Assembly: GCA_033239525.1 (NCBI GenBank)
Contig: BSYO01000022.1
Location: 11,294,923-11,358,922 of the forward strand
DNA: 64,000 nt
Source: Nepenthes gracilis
Taxonomy: Eukaryota; Streptophyta; Magnoliopsida; Caryophyllales; Nepenthaceae
Reading direction: 5' to 3'
The notes beneath the pieces were generated by a model. The model did no database searches and was not told where the DNA came from. It worked only from the letters and a program-made list of their open reading frames with translations. The position numbers and the translations under genes were made by a program. Shown here piece after piece: positions 32,871-43,799 of the stretch (its first letter is position 1; every line of letters begins with the position of its first letter).

Positions 32871-34103
32871 GAATATGGGCATCATCTTATCATCTAATAA
32901 TTTAAAAAAAAAATTATTAAAAAAAAAAAAACTATCCATCCATCATTAATAATAAATTCATATATTTCTTTATTTTTCTGGGTTTTTTAGTTTTTATGTG
33001 GGTTGGACGCTGGTGCAAGTTATATTTTTTATTTTTTATTTTCAATATTTGATTGATAATATTAATTAATTATTAAAAAAAGGGATTTTTACGTGAGGAT
33101 GCTGTATCATCTACTAGTCAAAACAGACCTTCAATTTTGTCAGCATAATTGAATATTTTTCCACAGTCGGAGACCAAACGACGTCGATGGATAAATCAAA
33201 GAACGCCAGTCAAGCAGCCACGTAAACATACGAGAGTCTTAATGGGAATAGTCGGGGTCAGGCTCGTAATTTTGTTTCCAAGAAAGTTAATATATAATAT
33301 AATTTCCCAAAAATTATTAAAGAAAAATCTAAATGTAATTAGTTTTATTAATTTTTATAGATTAAATTTTTAAATTTAAAAAAAATTTTAATAATTTAAA
33401 AAAAATTATTATAAAAAATTTATTCACATATTTAAAATTTTTTTAAATTAGAAAAAAGTATCATCATTATTTTTATTTTACAAAATAGAACTTTTATCAG
33501 ATATTTACATAAATATAACATGCAAGGTCGAATACTCCGACACTTTGATTTATTTTTTAATTTTTTGAAAAAATTTTAAAATTATTTAAATGGGATGATA
33601 TTTTTAAATTATTAATCGACAGCTGTTTATGACATAACGTAGGTTTTTAAATTTGAAAAGAGCCATCATTTATCAAAATGCTCTTTTGTTTTGTTAAAAA
33701 ATTTCAAAAAAATTATTTTGATATTTTTCTGAAAAAAGAAAAATTTTGTTTTCACAAAACTATTAGCCATAAGAGTACCGTTGAAGTAACATCTTTTATC
33801 AAAAATAACCTCAAAATTGATATTGAAAATCACCGATCACCTTCTCACTAAATCAGTGTCTATCCCGGCAATGAAGACCTCGCTCTATGGAGTAAGATGC
33901 TTCACCTATTTTTTTATTATTATTTTTTTATTATTTTATTACAAATTTATAATAAAAAATCAAAAAAAGAAAAAATAAATGGGCAAAATATCCTTTCTTT
34001 ACAGATCAGGATACCTGCTCTTTATCTATCCCAATCGGTATCATTGACATTTTGACACCCCTAATAAAGACCCTTAAATTCATTAGAATGTTTTCATACA
34101 AAC
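32871..34103. other. AT-rich stretch with no recognised gene
   Basis: Long A/T runs and no supported coding region. The open frame 33,149-33,373 (+) begins in a less AT-rich patch (33,160-33,250) but has no recognisable domain. Confidence 0.5.
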
Positions 34104-35053
34104 TGATAGGGACGGTAGAAATAAATCGACCCAACATGAAGGCTCACGGGCTGACAGTGGATCATGAGGGAGTCTGGCCCACAAGCCTAAAGGTTAGTTG
34201 ACATTGTCATTGATCCAAACAGTATCTTAGCCGACTTAGACGGCCCAAGTCGACTTTGGCCCAATTAGGATAGCCCATTGTCCTCTTTCTGTCCGCTAAA
34301 ATTTTGTCTTAATCGGGTTGACACCCTAAATATTGTCCCCGATTGCAATCTCTCCGGGAATGACAATTCTAACTCAGCAGATTACTCCTAATAGCAACCC
34401 CAACTCATCGAATCTTTCCTAATAATAACTCTCATGTCCATCGCGTCTGATATCTCCTCAAAGAAGGAAAGGATCATCTTAATAGATATGGTTACCCTAA
34501 TTGGCACCCATAATCCCCGTGCCAATCTGCCAAATCTGCGTAGACATTTAGCTATCAGTCTTGACATTCAATGAGGATTGAGTTAGCTCAAAAGTTATAA
34601 ATACCTTCGGGATATACCTCAAAGGGCATGCTCATACTTAGACTCATACTCAAGAGCTCACAAATGACAACTCTTTACTTGAAGAGTATCTCAAGAATTC
34701 CTCTAAAATTCTTGCTTCCTCAATATCAAAGCCGTTCTCTACTGAGTGCAACACCACGTCAAAGCCGCTCTATGCCAAAAACATCCAAGTCAGATTCAAA
34801 CCCCACACTCTTACACCATCACGCATATATCTCATCCTTACATCTTTCAATCTTTTTAAAGAAGATTATTTACTTAAACGTTGAATAATAAACCGTAAAC
34901 GAGTCCCGTCAATCATTTGACCTCTAATTCATTTGTTGTGTTGTATAATATTCAGGTTATAGAGAATAGATATTAGACTTTTGTTTGATCGGTCGTGAAA
35001 GACCAAGTAACATACTAATTAATCAATAACTCGAATTTAGGACGCATCTTACA
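34104..35053 (+). mobile_element. Solo LTR 2, related to solo LTR 1
   Basis: About 950 bp from TGATAGGGAC to CTTACA. Flanks CAAAC (34,099-34,103) and CACAC (35,054-35,058) differ at one base, so the boundaries are likely but not certain. It shares the layout of solo LTR 1: a start TGAT-GGG, a TATA box (TATAAATA at about 34,596), and an 'aactcga...gga' end. No internal sequence flanks it. The open frame 34,628-34,888 is inside the transcribed part of the LTR. Confidence 0.7.
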
Positions 35054-35897
35054 CACACATTTATATTTCATTGAAATATAGATTTTTTTTTTAAACTGAG
35101 AATAAGGATTTTTTTTTTCTTATTAATTGTTTAGTGTTAGTTGGCCTTATCCAACAATGATAGTTGGTGGCATCTGTTAATAGTAACCAACAACAAAAAT
35201 CATATTAATAATGTTTTTTAATTAATTTTTTATTAAAAATTAACGTTTAATCTTATTTATTTTTCATTAATAATATTTTTTTTACATTATTTTCTTGTGA
35301 TTAATCAATTAATAGTACAACGAGCGATGATTTTAAAAAAAAAGATAATGAAGCGTGCAAAGTTAACACGTAATCGGTTATTGTCGTATTTTGTTTTATT
35401 TAAACATGGTGTTAATAAATTAGTAAAATTAATTATTTATTAACTAAACTAAATATATTATTAATTTAATTGACTATAAAATACCGATATTATCACAATT
35501 TTTTTTTCATCAAGAGGAGAAAAATTTTGGGTTGGTTTGCATTTAAATATTCTTAAACTATAAAACTTTTACCAAACCTAAAATATTTTTAGATTAAATT
35601 TAGTTTTTTTAAATTTAAGATATTAGATCCAAACACAAAACCCTCTATCACAGTCTAATTCTAAGTATTTATTTATCTAAAAGAGAGATTAATTTAAGCA
35701 CTTTAAATCATAACTATTTATTGATTATTAAATATTGATAAATTTATTTAAAAAATATAATTATTTAATTAATATTAAATAATTATTATTTTAAAAAATA
35801 AAATTAATATTTTCTTTAAGAGTGTTAGGCTTGCCAATTATATTAATCCTAAATTTAAATCACAAAAATAATTAATCTAAGTGATAAAAATAAAGTT
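35054..35897. other. Upstream region of the P450 gene
   Basis: Very AT-rich. No gene or clear cis-element beyond the TATA box that follows. Length from the LTR end to the P450 start codon is about 0.9 kb, so the solo LTR forms the distal promoter boundary. Confidence 0.5.
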
Positions 35898-35900
35898 ATG

Positions 35901-35912
35901 TATATATATATA
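35901..35912 (+). promoter_or_regulatory. TATA box of the P450 gene
   Basis: TATATATATATA about 50-60 bp upstream of the preferred start codon at 35,961. Transcription about 30 bp downstream would begin near 35,935-35,940, leaving the in-frame ATG at 35,898 outside the mRNA. This supports 35,961 as the start. Confidence 0.55.
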
Positions 35913-35960
35913 ATTCGTTATCAATTTCACCCAATTCAAGTACCTGCTCCATTGGAAGCC

Positions 35961-37544
35961 ATGCTAGAGCTAGACCAATTTCTTACATTTTTCATCTTCA
36001 TCATTCTTCCATGGCTGCTCCTGCTTCTCATCAACAAAATCTTCTTCTACCACAAAAAGCTTTCCCCATCTCAATTATCTTCCTCTCATCTCCCAAAATC
36101 TTACCCAATCATCGGCTGCTACCTCACCTTCCGAAAACACAGGAAGCAACCTCTGAATTGGTTGTCGGATGTCCTTCAAAAATCACCGACTTCCACCTTC
36201 GTCTTCCGCAAACCTCTCGGTGAACTGCAAATCCACACGGCGAACCCGGAAAACGTCGAGCACATACTCAAGACCCAGTTCGCCGTTTATCCAAAGGGCA
36301 GCGTCTTCACCTCCACTCTTCGCGACCTTCTCGGCAACGGCATAATCAACACAGACGGCCATCAATGGAAGTTCCAGAGACAAGTTTCTAGCCATGAGTT
36401 CAATACTAAATCCCTCAAGAAATTCGTCGAAACCGTCGTCGACGCCGAGCTCAACGGCCGCCTGATTCCGATTCTCTCCGAGGCGGCCGAGAACGGGGCA
36501 GTTCTTGACCTTCAAGACATACTTACTCGCTTTGCCTTCGACAATATCTGTCAAATTGCATTTGGGTATGATCCAGGGTTCTTATCCCGTTCCCTCCCGA
36601 AATCCGACTTCGCCTCCGCCTTCGACGAAGCTGCGGCCATCAGCACCCAGAGGTTCAGGACGATTTTCCCGGCTTCGTGGAAGATTAAGAGGATTTTGAA
36701 CATCGGGTCGGAGAAGAAGCTCAGGAAGGCGGTTTATGAAGTGCGGGAATTCGCTCGAACAGTTGTTAGGCAGAAGAAAAAGGAGCTCGAAGGACAGAAC
36801 CAATGCTCTTTGTCAGAATCGGACCTGGATTTGTTGTCCAGGTTCTTGAGATCTGGGCATGAGGATGAGCAATTCGTCATCGATATCATCATCAGCTTCA
36901 TCCTCGCCGGCCGGGACACCACCTCCGTCGCCTTAACTTGGTTCTTTTGGTTGCTCTCGAGGAATCCCCGTGCCGAGAACGAGATTATGAAGGAAATATG
37001 TGCAAAGAACAGCAGTGATTGTGTTCCTGACGAGCGCTCGGCTTATGAAGAGATGAAGGACATGGTCTATACTCACGCTTCGCTATGCGAAAGCATGAGA
37101 TTACACCCGCCGGTGCCGGTGGACTCGAAGGAGGCCATCTCCGACGACGTGTTGCCGGACGGGACAGAAGTGAAGAAGGGGATGAGGGTTGTGTACCATC
37201 CATACGCGATGGGGAGGTCCGAGAAGTTGTGGGGGAAGGACTGGCAGGAGTTTCGGCCGGAGAGGTGGTTGGAGAGAAGAACGGCGGGGGAGGAGGTGCA
37301 GAAGTGGAGGTTTGTGCCAAGAGATCCTTATTCTTATCCGGTTTTCCAAGCAGGACCCAGGATTTGTCTTGGGAAGGAGATGGCGTTTCTGCAGATGAAG
37401 AGGGTGGTTTCCGGCGTATTAAGCCGGTTTCGGTTGGTTCCGGCGGTGGAGGATGGCTTTGAGCCGGTTCTTGTTCCCACTCTGACGGCGGTGATGGATG
37501 GTGGTTTACCGGTGAGGATCGACGAAAGGAAGATGACCGTGTAA
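35961..37544 (+). CDS. Cytochrome P450, CYP94 family (fatty-acid omega-hydroxylase type)
   Basis: Single uninterrupted 527-codon frame from ATG 35,961 to TAA; CYP94 genes are typically intronless and of this size. An N-terminal membrane anchor (about residues 6-25, FLTFFIFIILPWLLLLLI) points to the ER. After the proline hinge (LPKSYPIIG) come the I-helix AGRDTTS (316-322), the ExxR motif ESMR (377-380), FRPERW (431-436) and the haem-binding loop FQAGPRICLG with Cys469. Known CYP94 enzymes hydroxylate fatty acids at the omega position (cutin and signalling) or jasmonoyl-isoleucine; which of these applies here cannot be told from sequence alone. The stretch WKIKRILNIGSEKKL and the KEAISDDVLPDGT region fit CYP94, with a lean toward CYP94A. 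An upstream in-frame ATG (35,898) overlaps the TATA box and is not preferred. All key residues are present, so the gene is probably functional. It stands alone between transposon blocks. Confidence 0.95.
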   Translation: MLELDQFLTFFIFIILPWLLLLLINKIFFYHKKLSPSQLSSSHLPKSYPIIGCYLTFRKHRKQPLNWLSDVLQKSPTSTFVFRKPLGELQIHTANPENVEHILKTQFAVYPKGSVFTSTLRDLLGNGIINTDGHQWKFQRQVSSHEFNTKSLKKFVETVVDAELNGRLIPILSEAAENGAVLDLQDILTRFAFDNICQIAFGYDPGFLSRSLPKSDFASAFDEAAAISTQRFRTIFPASWKIKRILNIGSEKKLRKAVYEVREFARTVVRQKKKELEGQNQCSLSESDLDLLSRFLRSGHEDEQFVIDIIISFILAGRDTTSVALTWFFWLLSRNPRAENEIMKEICAKNSSDCVPDERSAYEEMKDMVYTHASLCESMRLHPPVPVDSKEAISDDVLPDGTEVKKGMRVVYHPYAMGRSEKLWGKDWQEFRPERWLERRTAGEEVQKWRFVPRDPYSYPVFQAGPRICLGKEMAFLQMKRVVSGVLSRFRLVPAVEDGFEPVLVPTLTAVMDGGLPVRIDERKMTV

Positions 37545-38640
37545 CGCAGCAGGTTAACCAGTTGGTACGAACCCCATGGGACGTCGGACCTAATTAATAT
37601 ATGTTTAAATATTCAGTTTACTTAAGCAATATATTTAGTTGTATTATGAATTTTTGTATTTTTATATGTATTAAATTAATTTATGTATTGAGATTATTAA
37701 TGTTTTTAAAAATGATATATATATCCATATAGTTTTATGATATTTGTAATAATAAGAGTATAAATAAATATAATTAAAATTTCAGAGTTTTTTTTAATTT
37801 TTTTATCTATATAAATTTTTCTTTTTATATTTTAACAATTGATCATCACTATCTCTTATTAAGAGGTGATAAAATTGTATTATATTTTCAAAATAAAGTA
37901 ATTAAAGAACATTTTTCTATCATCAAGTGCGTATCATTATAGCCATATGTATATAAATGTCAATCGATATTTTAACTAAATTGATTAATATATTATTAAT
38001 ATAATAATATATGATTATTTTATTATCTTATTAAACATATTTATATAAATTAATATATTATATATCTACCTATAATTTATAATTTATTTAAAAAGTAACA
38101 TGATTTTACAAGGATACGATAAGTACATTTTCATCAAATGAGGGCAACGATGTTACGTCGAGGCAATATGCCATGTATAAACACACAGACCATACAAGAA
38201 AGACAATAAAATATTGAAAGCATAGGGAGAAATTGTGTTAAGAAAACTATAGAGGAGGGGGGCTACGACGTTTAAGAGCGTCAGTAGTTTTTTTTATGTC
38301 TATTTTGATCATCGAATTTTAAATTTAATGAAGACGGCTGATATTTTTAAAAAAATTAAGAAAAATAAAAAAATTTAATCAAATAAAAAAATTATAAAAA
38401 TAAAACAAATAATAATATTATTGAACCTATATATATATATATATATGTGGCTGTTGGATTTTTGAAGGGGCTGCGACGCCTCCCAATGTTGCAGCCCCCC
38501 AAATTTGAAAAACTATGGCAGCGAACTATGCAGGTAAGATCTACCAGTCAAATATGATAAATGTAGGCAAATATTATAATACATAAATTTTAAATAATTA
38601 TTTTAATAAAGATAAATTTTATTAAATTAATAAATTATTG
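37545..38640. other. P450 downstream region, AT-rich
   Basis: Contains AATAAATA-type sequences near 37,765 that could serve polyadenylation, an ATATAT run near 38,430, and no further gene. A short GC-rich patch, 38,455-38,505 (ctgcgacgcctccc..cagcccccc), is unexplained. Confidence 0.5.
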
Positions 38641-39105
38641 TGAATAATTTAGATTTTGAGTTAAAAATTAAATTTTTTTATTGAAATAAGTTATGATGAG
38701 TAATGATTAATTCATGCTCGTATGCATTTTAGACAGCAGGCATGCACTAGATGGATATTTTTCGGTTGTTTTTGCACACTAATAATGCACACATTTGTGA
38801 TAAAATATTGATGTCTAATATACATTTGAGTAACGTTTGCATGAGATATGATTTATATTTTAATACCTAATCCATACCTAATAGGTATATATATATATTA
38901 GCTTTTTATAAATAGACATTTTGATCAATTTGAGATCATTTTGAGTTATTTTTTTAGAGAAAAATAGAAAAAAATAGAAAAATATAAAGAAAAATAGAGA
39001 AAAAAAGGTAGATAAATTAGGAGAAGGAAAATTAAAAAGAAATTAAAAATTTTGGGTAAAATCAAATGAAAACAAGTGCATCCAATCATTTATTCTCTTG
39101 TTACT
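38640..39105 (+). mobile_element. Gypsy-3 left LTR, first part
   Basis: Aligns with the right LTR from about 53,640: 'acctaat-ca-ac-taa-aggt', a purine-rich tract (agaaaaatag repeats versus agaaagaaag), and 'tg-gtaaaat-aaatga'. It is cut at 39,105 by Gypsy-2; the rest of the LTR resumes at 50,620. The exact left end is uncertain by some tens of bases. Confidence 0.6.
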
Positions 39106-40429
39106 TGACGCGTACTCTAGATCCTACTCGAACAGATTCGGATTTTCCTCGGGTGATGTGAATCTGGCCTCCGTTCACCGAAGCATTTAATCCCGCACAC
39201 CACTAAATGAACAAGCAGGTTGGGTGCTAATCTGCGGGATGTAATCCCACCGAAAATACTCCGACGCTCAAATCAAGAAATGTACTTCAATGGAAGGAAC
39301 TGAAAATGTAGAGACTAATGGGGAGAGGGGAAGAGAGTGCTTGTTTAGGATGTCGAGAGGCGTGAGGCTTTTCTCAGATCTGGATGGTGGGAAGGCAGAG
39401 AACGGCCGGAGGGATTCGTTCATTGCCTTGGAATTTGATTTGTGTTTGGGAGTCTTGGCCGGGCGGAACCGTGAGCTTGTTTTCCGTGAGCACTTGGGGT
39501 TTTCTCGTCCGAGTGAAAGCCAATCGAGCATCAATGAAGGCATGAATGAAGGCATGCCCCCGGAAGGTGAATCTGTGGCCTCTTTTATGGCAAAGTCATG
39601 CGATCCTCCTTTCGGGAAGGGAGCGATGCTCCTATGTGATCGCCGCCGGCCTTTTTTTTGGAGGTGATGCTTGTTAATCATGGGAGGATTATTTTCTTCC
39701 GAGGCGGCCAACCACTTTTCAAATTGGTTTCTTTCCTTCTCAGCATGTTACCGGGGTGGGGTTCGGGCCGCAAGGAGTTAGGAAGATCCGGCGCCTTCCT
39801 ATTTCAAGGGCGCTAATCTTGCCGATATTCCTTTGAGATCGTGGAATATCCTCGAGAATCGTGGTTGGCCTTTATTTAATGTAGGGCTCAAACGGGTCGC
39901 CCGGCATCGCTGAAAGGCTTCTTGGGGCCCAATGTGCAAAGCGCGCGACGGCCAATGCTCTCTGTCAATTGGCCTGCGTGTTAGTCGGGTCGCCATTATG
40001 AAAGGTGTCCGCCGCTAGCCTCTAGATGGGCTTTGGCCCGAGTGAGCCGAGGCCCATTATTGTAGAAGAGACCTTTTAGGCCCATTCATTTCGGGGCGCC
40101 AGACGGCCAACGTCGAGCCGACCGTCAGAGTTGGCCGCCCTCATGGAGAATAGAGGAGAGCGGCCGCGATCAACTAACGGGCTATGGCCGAATGGAATAG
40201 GCCCATAATCGTTGCAAAGCCTCTAAAGACCCAACAAAACGGCCAACGCTGAGTTGGCCGACTGCCTATGAGTAAAGTTACCAGACGACGTCAACGCCTT
40301 GGCCACACTCGTCTTTGTGCTTTCCAGTTTGAGACCCATCTTTTCTTACCGGGCCGCAAAAATGTTGGATCGCCTTTTGGGCTTCTCGTTGACCTTTCTT
40401 TGGCCAGCCCATTATCGGGTGTACCATCA
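39106..40429 (-). repeat. Gypsy-2 3' LTR
   Basis: TGACGCGTAC to GTACCATCA on the plus strand, 1,324 bp. Contains two copies of a 12-bp unit AATGAAGGCATG (39,533-39,556) where the other LTR has three, and several palindromic GGCCAAC...GTTGGCC motifs. Open frames at 39,290-39,667 (+) and 39,711-39,268 (-) recur only as LTR sequence. Confidence 0.92.
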
Positions 40430-40515
40430 TTAGCCCCCATGCCGGTGGTCGTTTACGGCCTCGAGTATGTTCATGATGGGACGTTTTTCCTTGCTTGAGA
40501 ATCCTCGTGAAAATT

Positions 40516-40523
40516 TATAAAAG
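40516..40523 (+). promoter_or_regulatory. TATA-like box upstream of the antisense ORF (Gypsy-2)
   Basis: TATAAAAG on the plus strand, about 535 bp upstream of ATG 41,051, in GC-rich surroundings. Position-based inference, paralleled in Gypsy-1. Confidence 0.35.
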
Positions 40524-40528
40524 CGTGA

Positions 40529-40705
40529 AGGAGGGCTTGACCGATTGTTGACCGCTCGCCAATTCCCGGAGTACCAGAATTGTTGCCCGTCTTTGGTCAG
40601 AGTACTGCACTGTCGACCGCCTCGTCAATTCCGAGTACCGTAATTGTCGACCGCCCCGGTCAATTCCGAGTACTGCACTGTTGACCGTCTTTCGCCAATT
40701 CTGGG
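40529..40705. repeat. Gypsy-2 degenerate tandem repeats, about 34-bp unit
   Basis: About four or five copies of a unit like GACCGCCTCGTCAATTCC / GAGTACTGCACTGTT next to the 3' LTR. Distinct from the 43.4-kb array. Confidence 0.75.
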
Positions 40706-41050
40706 AATAATTTCGCGATTTGGCCGGACCGCAAGGCAAAAATGACACGTGTCTTCCTTTGGTTGGGAGGAGATCCGGTCATTAATGCGCCCAGATCCGT
40801 CTCTTTTGCGTGGTCAAGTGAGAGGCAACACGCTGCAATCTTGACGGTGGTTGCCATTAATGAGGGGTTTCGCTAGAGACCCGTCCTTTTGTCGGGCCAA
40901 ATGAGGAGGTGACGCGTGGCTGGATCGACGGCGTCCTTTGCATGCTTGGCGCTTAAGTTTTCCTGCCGTTTTTTGAAATCAGTTACGCCTCCAAACCTTC
41001 TTCTTCCCCGTCCTTGCTTCTCAACCAAAAACCCTAAAGCTCTTCTAATC

Positions 41051-42830
41051 ATGGCTTCCGTGGCGAATTTTTCATCCGATTTGAGAGAGAATGATATTAA
41101 GGCTTTGTGCGTCGAGTTTAATATCCCTAAAGAGATGGCCTGGAAGGTCCCAGGCAAGGACGACAAAGCCTTTTGTCCACCGGAGGGCTATATTACTGTT
41201 TATAAGGCTCATTTGAGGAGCGGCCTCCGCCTGCCGTTGTCGGAGGAGTTTGAGTCGATCATGACGGCCCTGCGAGTACCCATTGCCCAGCTTCATGCCA
41301 ATGCGGTGAGATATATTTGTACTTTATGCATTTTCGCCCGGAAGTTGGGCCAGAAGTTTGGGATGTCTGGCCTTAAGGTTGTATTCAAAGTGAAGGGGCA
41401 GTGGATTTCACTCGCCTAGTGGGAATAAAATAAATAAGGTCATCCACGACTCCCTGAAGAACTGAAAAAACCGGTTCTTCTTTGTAAAGGTGGGAGAGAA
41501 GTGGCCCGTTGCGAGGGACCGGGGTAAGGTCCCGGAGGTACATCCTCGGGTACGCCCGCTTGCGCGAAGAACTCAACCTATGCCCCGACCAAGGCAAACG
41601 TCAAAACGACGAAGTTTAGAGGGATTTTGTTTCCCATGAGGAGACCAAGAAGGCTAAATGGGGACCGCCGTCACCGGTTCAGAAGCCGCACCTCTGATTA
41701 AAATGGTGAGTCCCGAGGTCTCAAAGAAATTGATCATTCACCAAGGTCCTCGGAGGAGGCTACCGAGAGGGTGACTCTTACGCCTCATCTTCTCTTCGCA
41801 GATTGATCTCGTGGTCGCTGGGATGCTGACCCGGGCAAAGACTTCCGGAGCGGAGAGGTCCGTTGAGGACAGGCCGGTGGATGCCGAAGGAGTTATTCTG
41901 GCCCAGCCTGTGGGGAAGTTGGTTCCAGGCGCCGCCTGGATGGGATCTGCAGAGGAGCTAGCTCGCGACGTGCCCGAGGGTTCACGCATTTATATCAGAG
42001 AGCCGCGCCGAGAGCCGATTCACCAGCTGCCGCTCCAAGGGATACCAGGGTAGGAAACCCGCTGGCTGCCCCCGAGGCCGCAAGAGAGGAGCCACCGCGC
42101 CGATGATGATGATCTTTGGATCGTATTTTGATGAGGCAACGGGCGTGTTCTGGGCGGGAGGGTGCTCCCGCTCATCATCTCCGATTCTACCGCCCCTGGC
42201 CAGCCCGGAGTCCGTGCTCCGCGAGGCCCTACAGGAAGACTTATGAGGTATGTCTTCCGCATTGGCTCCCCTTGTACTTCTTTCTTCCTTATGTTTACTG
42301 GATCACATTTTGCTTTGATCCCGTGGCAACTAAGAAGATTGGCCTCGCCTATCTCCCTAGGAAATGGAACAAATGCCAATGCATCATTGCAGCATCGGGA
42401 GGCCGAGATAGCCTCGGCTAGATGCCAGCCGGGCCGCCTCGGGAGGAGAGCTCCGTGAGCATGTACCGCTCTTGAGGTCATGGCGGGCGTGGAGACAGAG
42501 AACGCCGAGTCAAGGCGGAGGTTGAGCCAAGGCGGAGGTTGCTCGCCTAAAGGAGGAGGATGACCGAATGAAAGCGAGCAACAAACGCCTCGCAGATCGT
42601 GTGGCCGGCTGCAGAGAGCGAGCTCGCTTACTTGGATGAGCCTCCATGAGGCCGGGGGTGCACTACACGCCCTACTGCTGGATGGGCTCAACATCGATGT
42701 CACGTCGCGCATGGTCGGGTCGTTCCCGACTTCGGTGGAGTTTATTAATCAAAGAAACCACGCGGCACAGCGTAAGGAAGACCTGCAGGGAGAGCCCCGA
42801 GACAGCCAGGGTGGTCCGCCATCCTTGTAG
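41051..42830 (+). pseudogene. Gypsy-2 antisense extra ORF (aORF), broken
   Basis: Homologous to the Gypsy-1 aORF. From ATG 41,051 (MASVANFSS) the open frame runs to 41,419 and contains CPPEGYITVYKAHLRSGL, LPLSEEFESIMTALRVPIAQ and NAVRYICTLCIFA, aligning residue by residue with SPPNGFITV..FARLQPNAIRHLV in Gypsy-1. Past a stop, NRFFFVKVGEKWPVARD (about 41,470-41,525) matches RWNDKFFFLGV. The middle is degraded. A second part from about 41,800 is preceded by 'ctcttcgcag', a possible splice acceptor. Near 42,535-42,640 the sequence encodes a charged coiled-coil-like stretch (VARLKEEDDRMKASNKRL), ending with GLNIDVTSRMVGSFPTSVEF and a stop at 42,830. Function unknown. Confidence 0.7.
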
Positions 42831-43339
42831 CCTTTTGTACTCTCTTTTTTTTTTTTCAAACGTCATGTAAATTATAATACACTTTGTGAGAAATAAAATA
42901 GAGGTCCTTTTCAGTTTGGTGTCCTCCGTCCTGCATTTGCATTTTGTGTATGTTTGTGTTGTGGCGTCAGGAGGCTGGGCGGCCAACCTCGGGTTGGCTT
43001 CTGCTAACGTCGTTTGGATGCCCAAAGAGCTGGGTCCTTAAGCTTGGGCAGGTGGCTATGCTAGCCAACCCGGGTGGCGTTACCCAAGTGACAACTTGAC
43101 AGCCGTGTTAGAGAAGGGAACGCCGCTATCGCTTAATCACGCTATCCTTTCGCCGAGAAGGTTAGCGTGGGTAGCTAACTCGGTTGTTCGGTCGCCTAAG
43201 GAGTGAGATCCTTAAGTCGCAAGCGGTTGTAATAACCGGCTTTGGTGGCGCCTGCTCAAGTGGGAGAAGAAATATTTCTCCTTCGATCGTTTGCCATCGA
43301 TTCTTCGCTCCCGAAAAGAGGTTGTCGCGTGTGCCATTC

Positions 43340-43620
43340 TTGCCCCTAAGGTTTTTAGACCTTCACGGCAACTTGGATGACCAATGTTTAGTACGACCGC
43401 TATTGGGCCGCTCGGATGACCGAGGTTTCGCACCGCCATGGGCCACTGATGACCAAGGTTTCAAAAAGCTCATGGGCCACCTGGATGACTAGGTTTGAGA
43501 CCACTCATGGGCCACCTAGATGACTAGGGTTTAAGACCTCTTATGGGCCACCCGGGATGACTGTGGTTTGAGACCACTTTTCGGGGCCACCTAGATGACT
43601 AGGGTTTAACGAGAGGGTGA
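43340..43620. repeat. Gypsy-2 tandem repeat array, about 38-40-bp unit
   Basis: About seven degenerate units built on GGGCCACCTAGATGACTAGG / GTTTAAGACCTCTTAT. It occupies the same position (between aORF and pol) as the array in Gypsy-1, and the GGCC.CT.GGA core is shared. Confidence 0.85.
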
Positions 43621-43799
43621 AGACCTCCCGACTTAGGGGCAGTCTAGGTCGGGTGGATACCTGCAAGGCAAACACAGTTTATATATGCAAGACCTAGAAT
43701 CCTATATGCTAAGTAAACCTCTTATTTTACTCAATTACACAATCATGCGAATGAATGCACATAGACGGGTTAGCACGTACCTGGGCTCTTATTGGAAGT

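Noticed and set aside
35898..35960. Upstream in-frame ATG giving a 21-residue longer P450
   Set aside because: It overlaps the TATA box and adds residues not typical of the family N-terminus, which starts with the hydrophobic anchor.
36183..37462. Several open frames overlapping the P450 (both strands)
   Set aside because: Shadows of the CYP94 frame; Pro/Ser/Arg- or Gly/Arg-rich composition typical of alternative frames in GC-rich coding DNA.
39268..39711. 147-aa minus and 125-aa plus open frames
   Set aside because: Lie in the Gypsy-2 LTR and recur in altered form in the other LTR (49.3-50.1 kb); no domain.
42020..42712. 230-aa minus-strand open frame
   Set aside because: Complementary reading of the degraded Gypsy-2 antisense ORF; no recognisable motif of its own.
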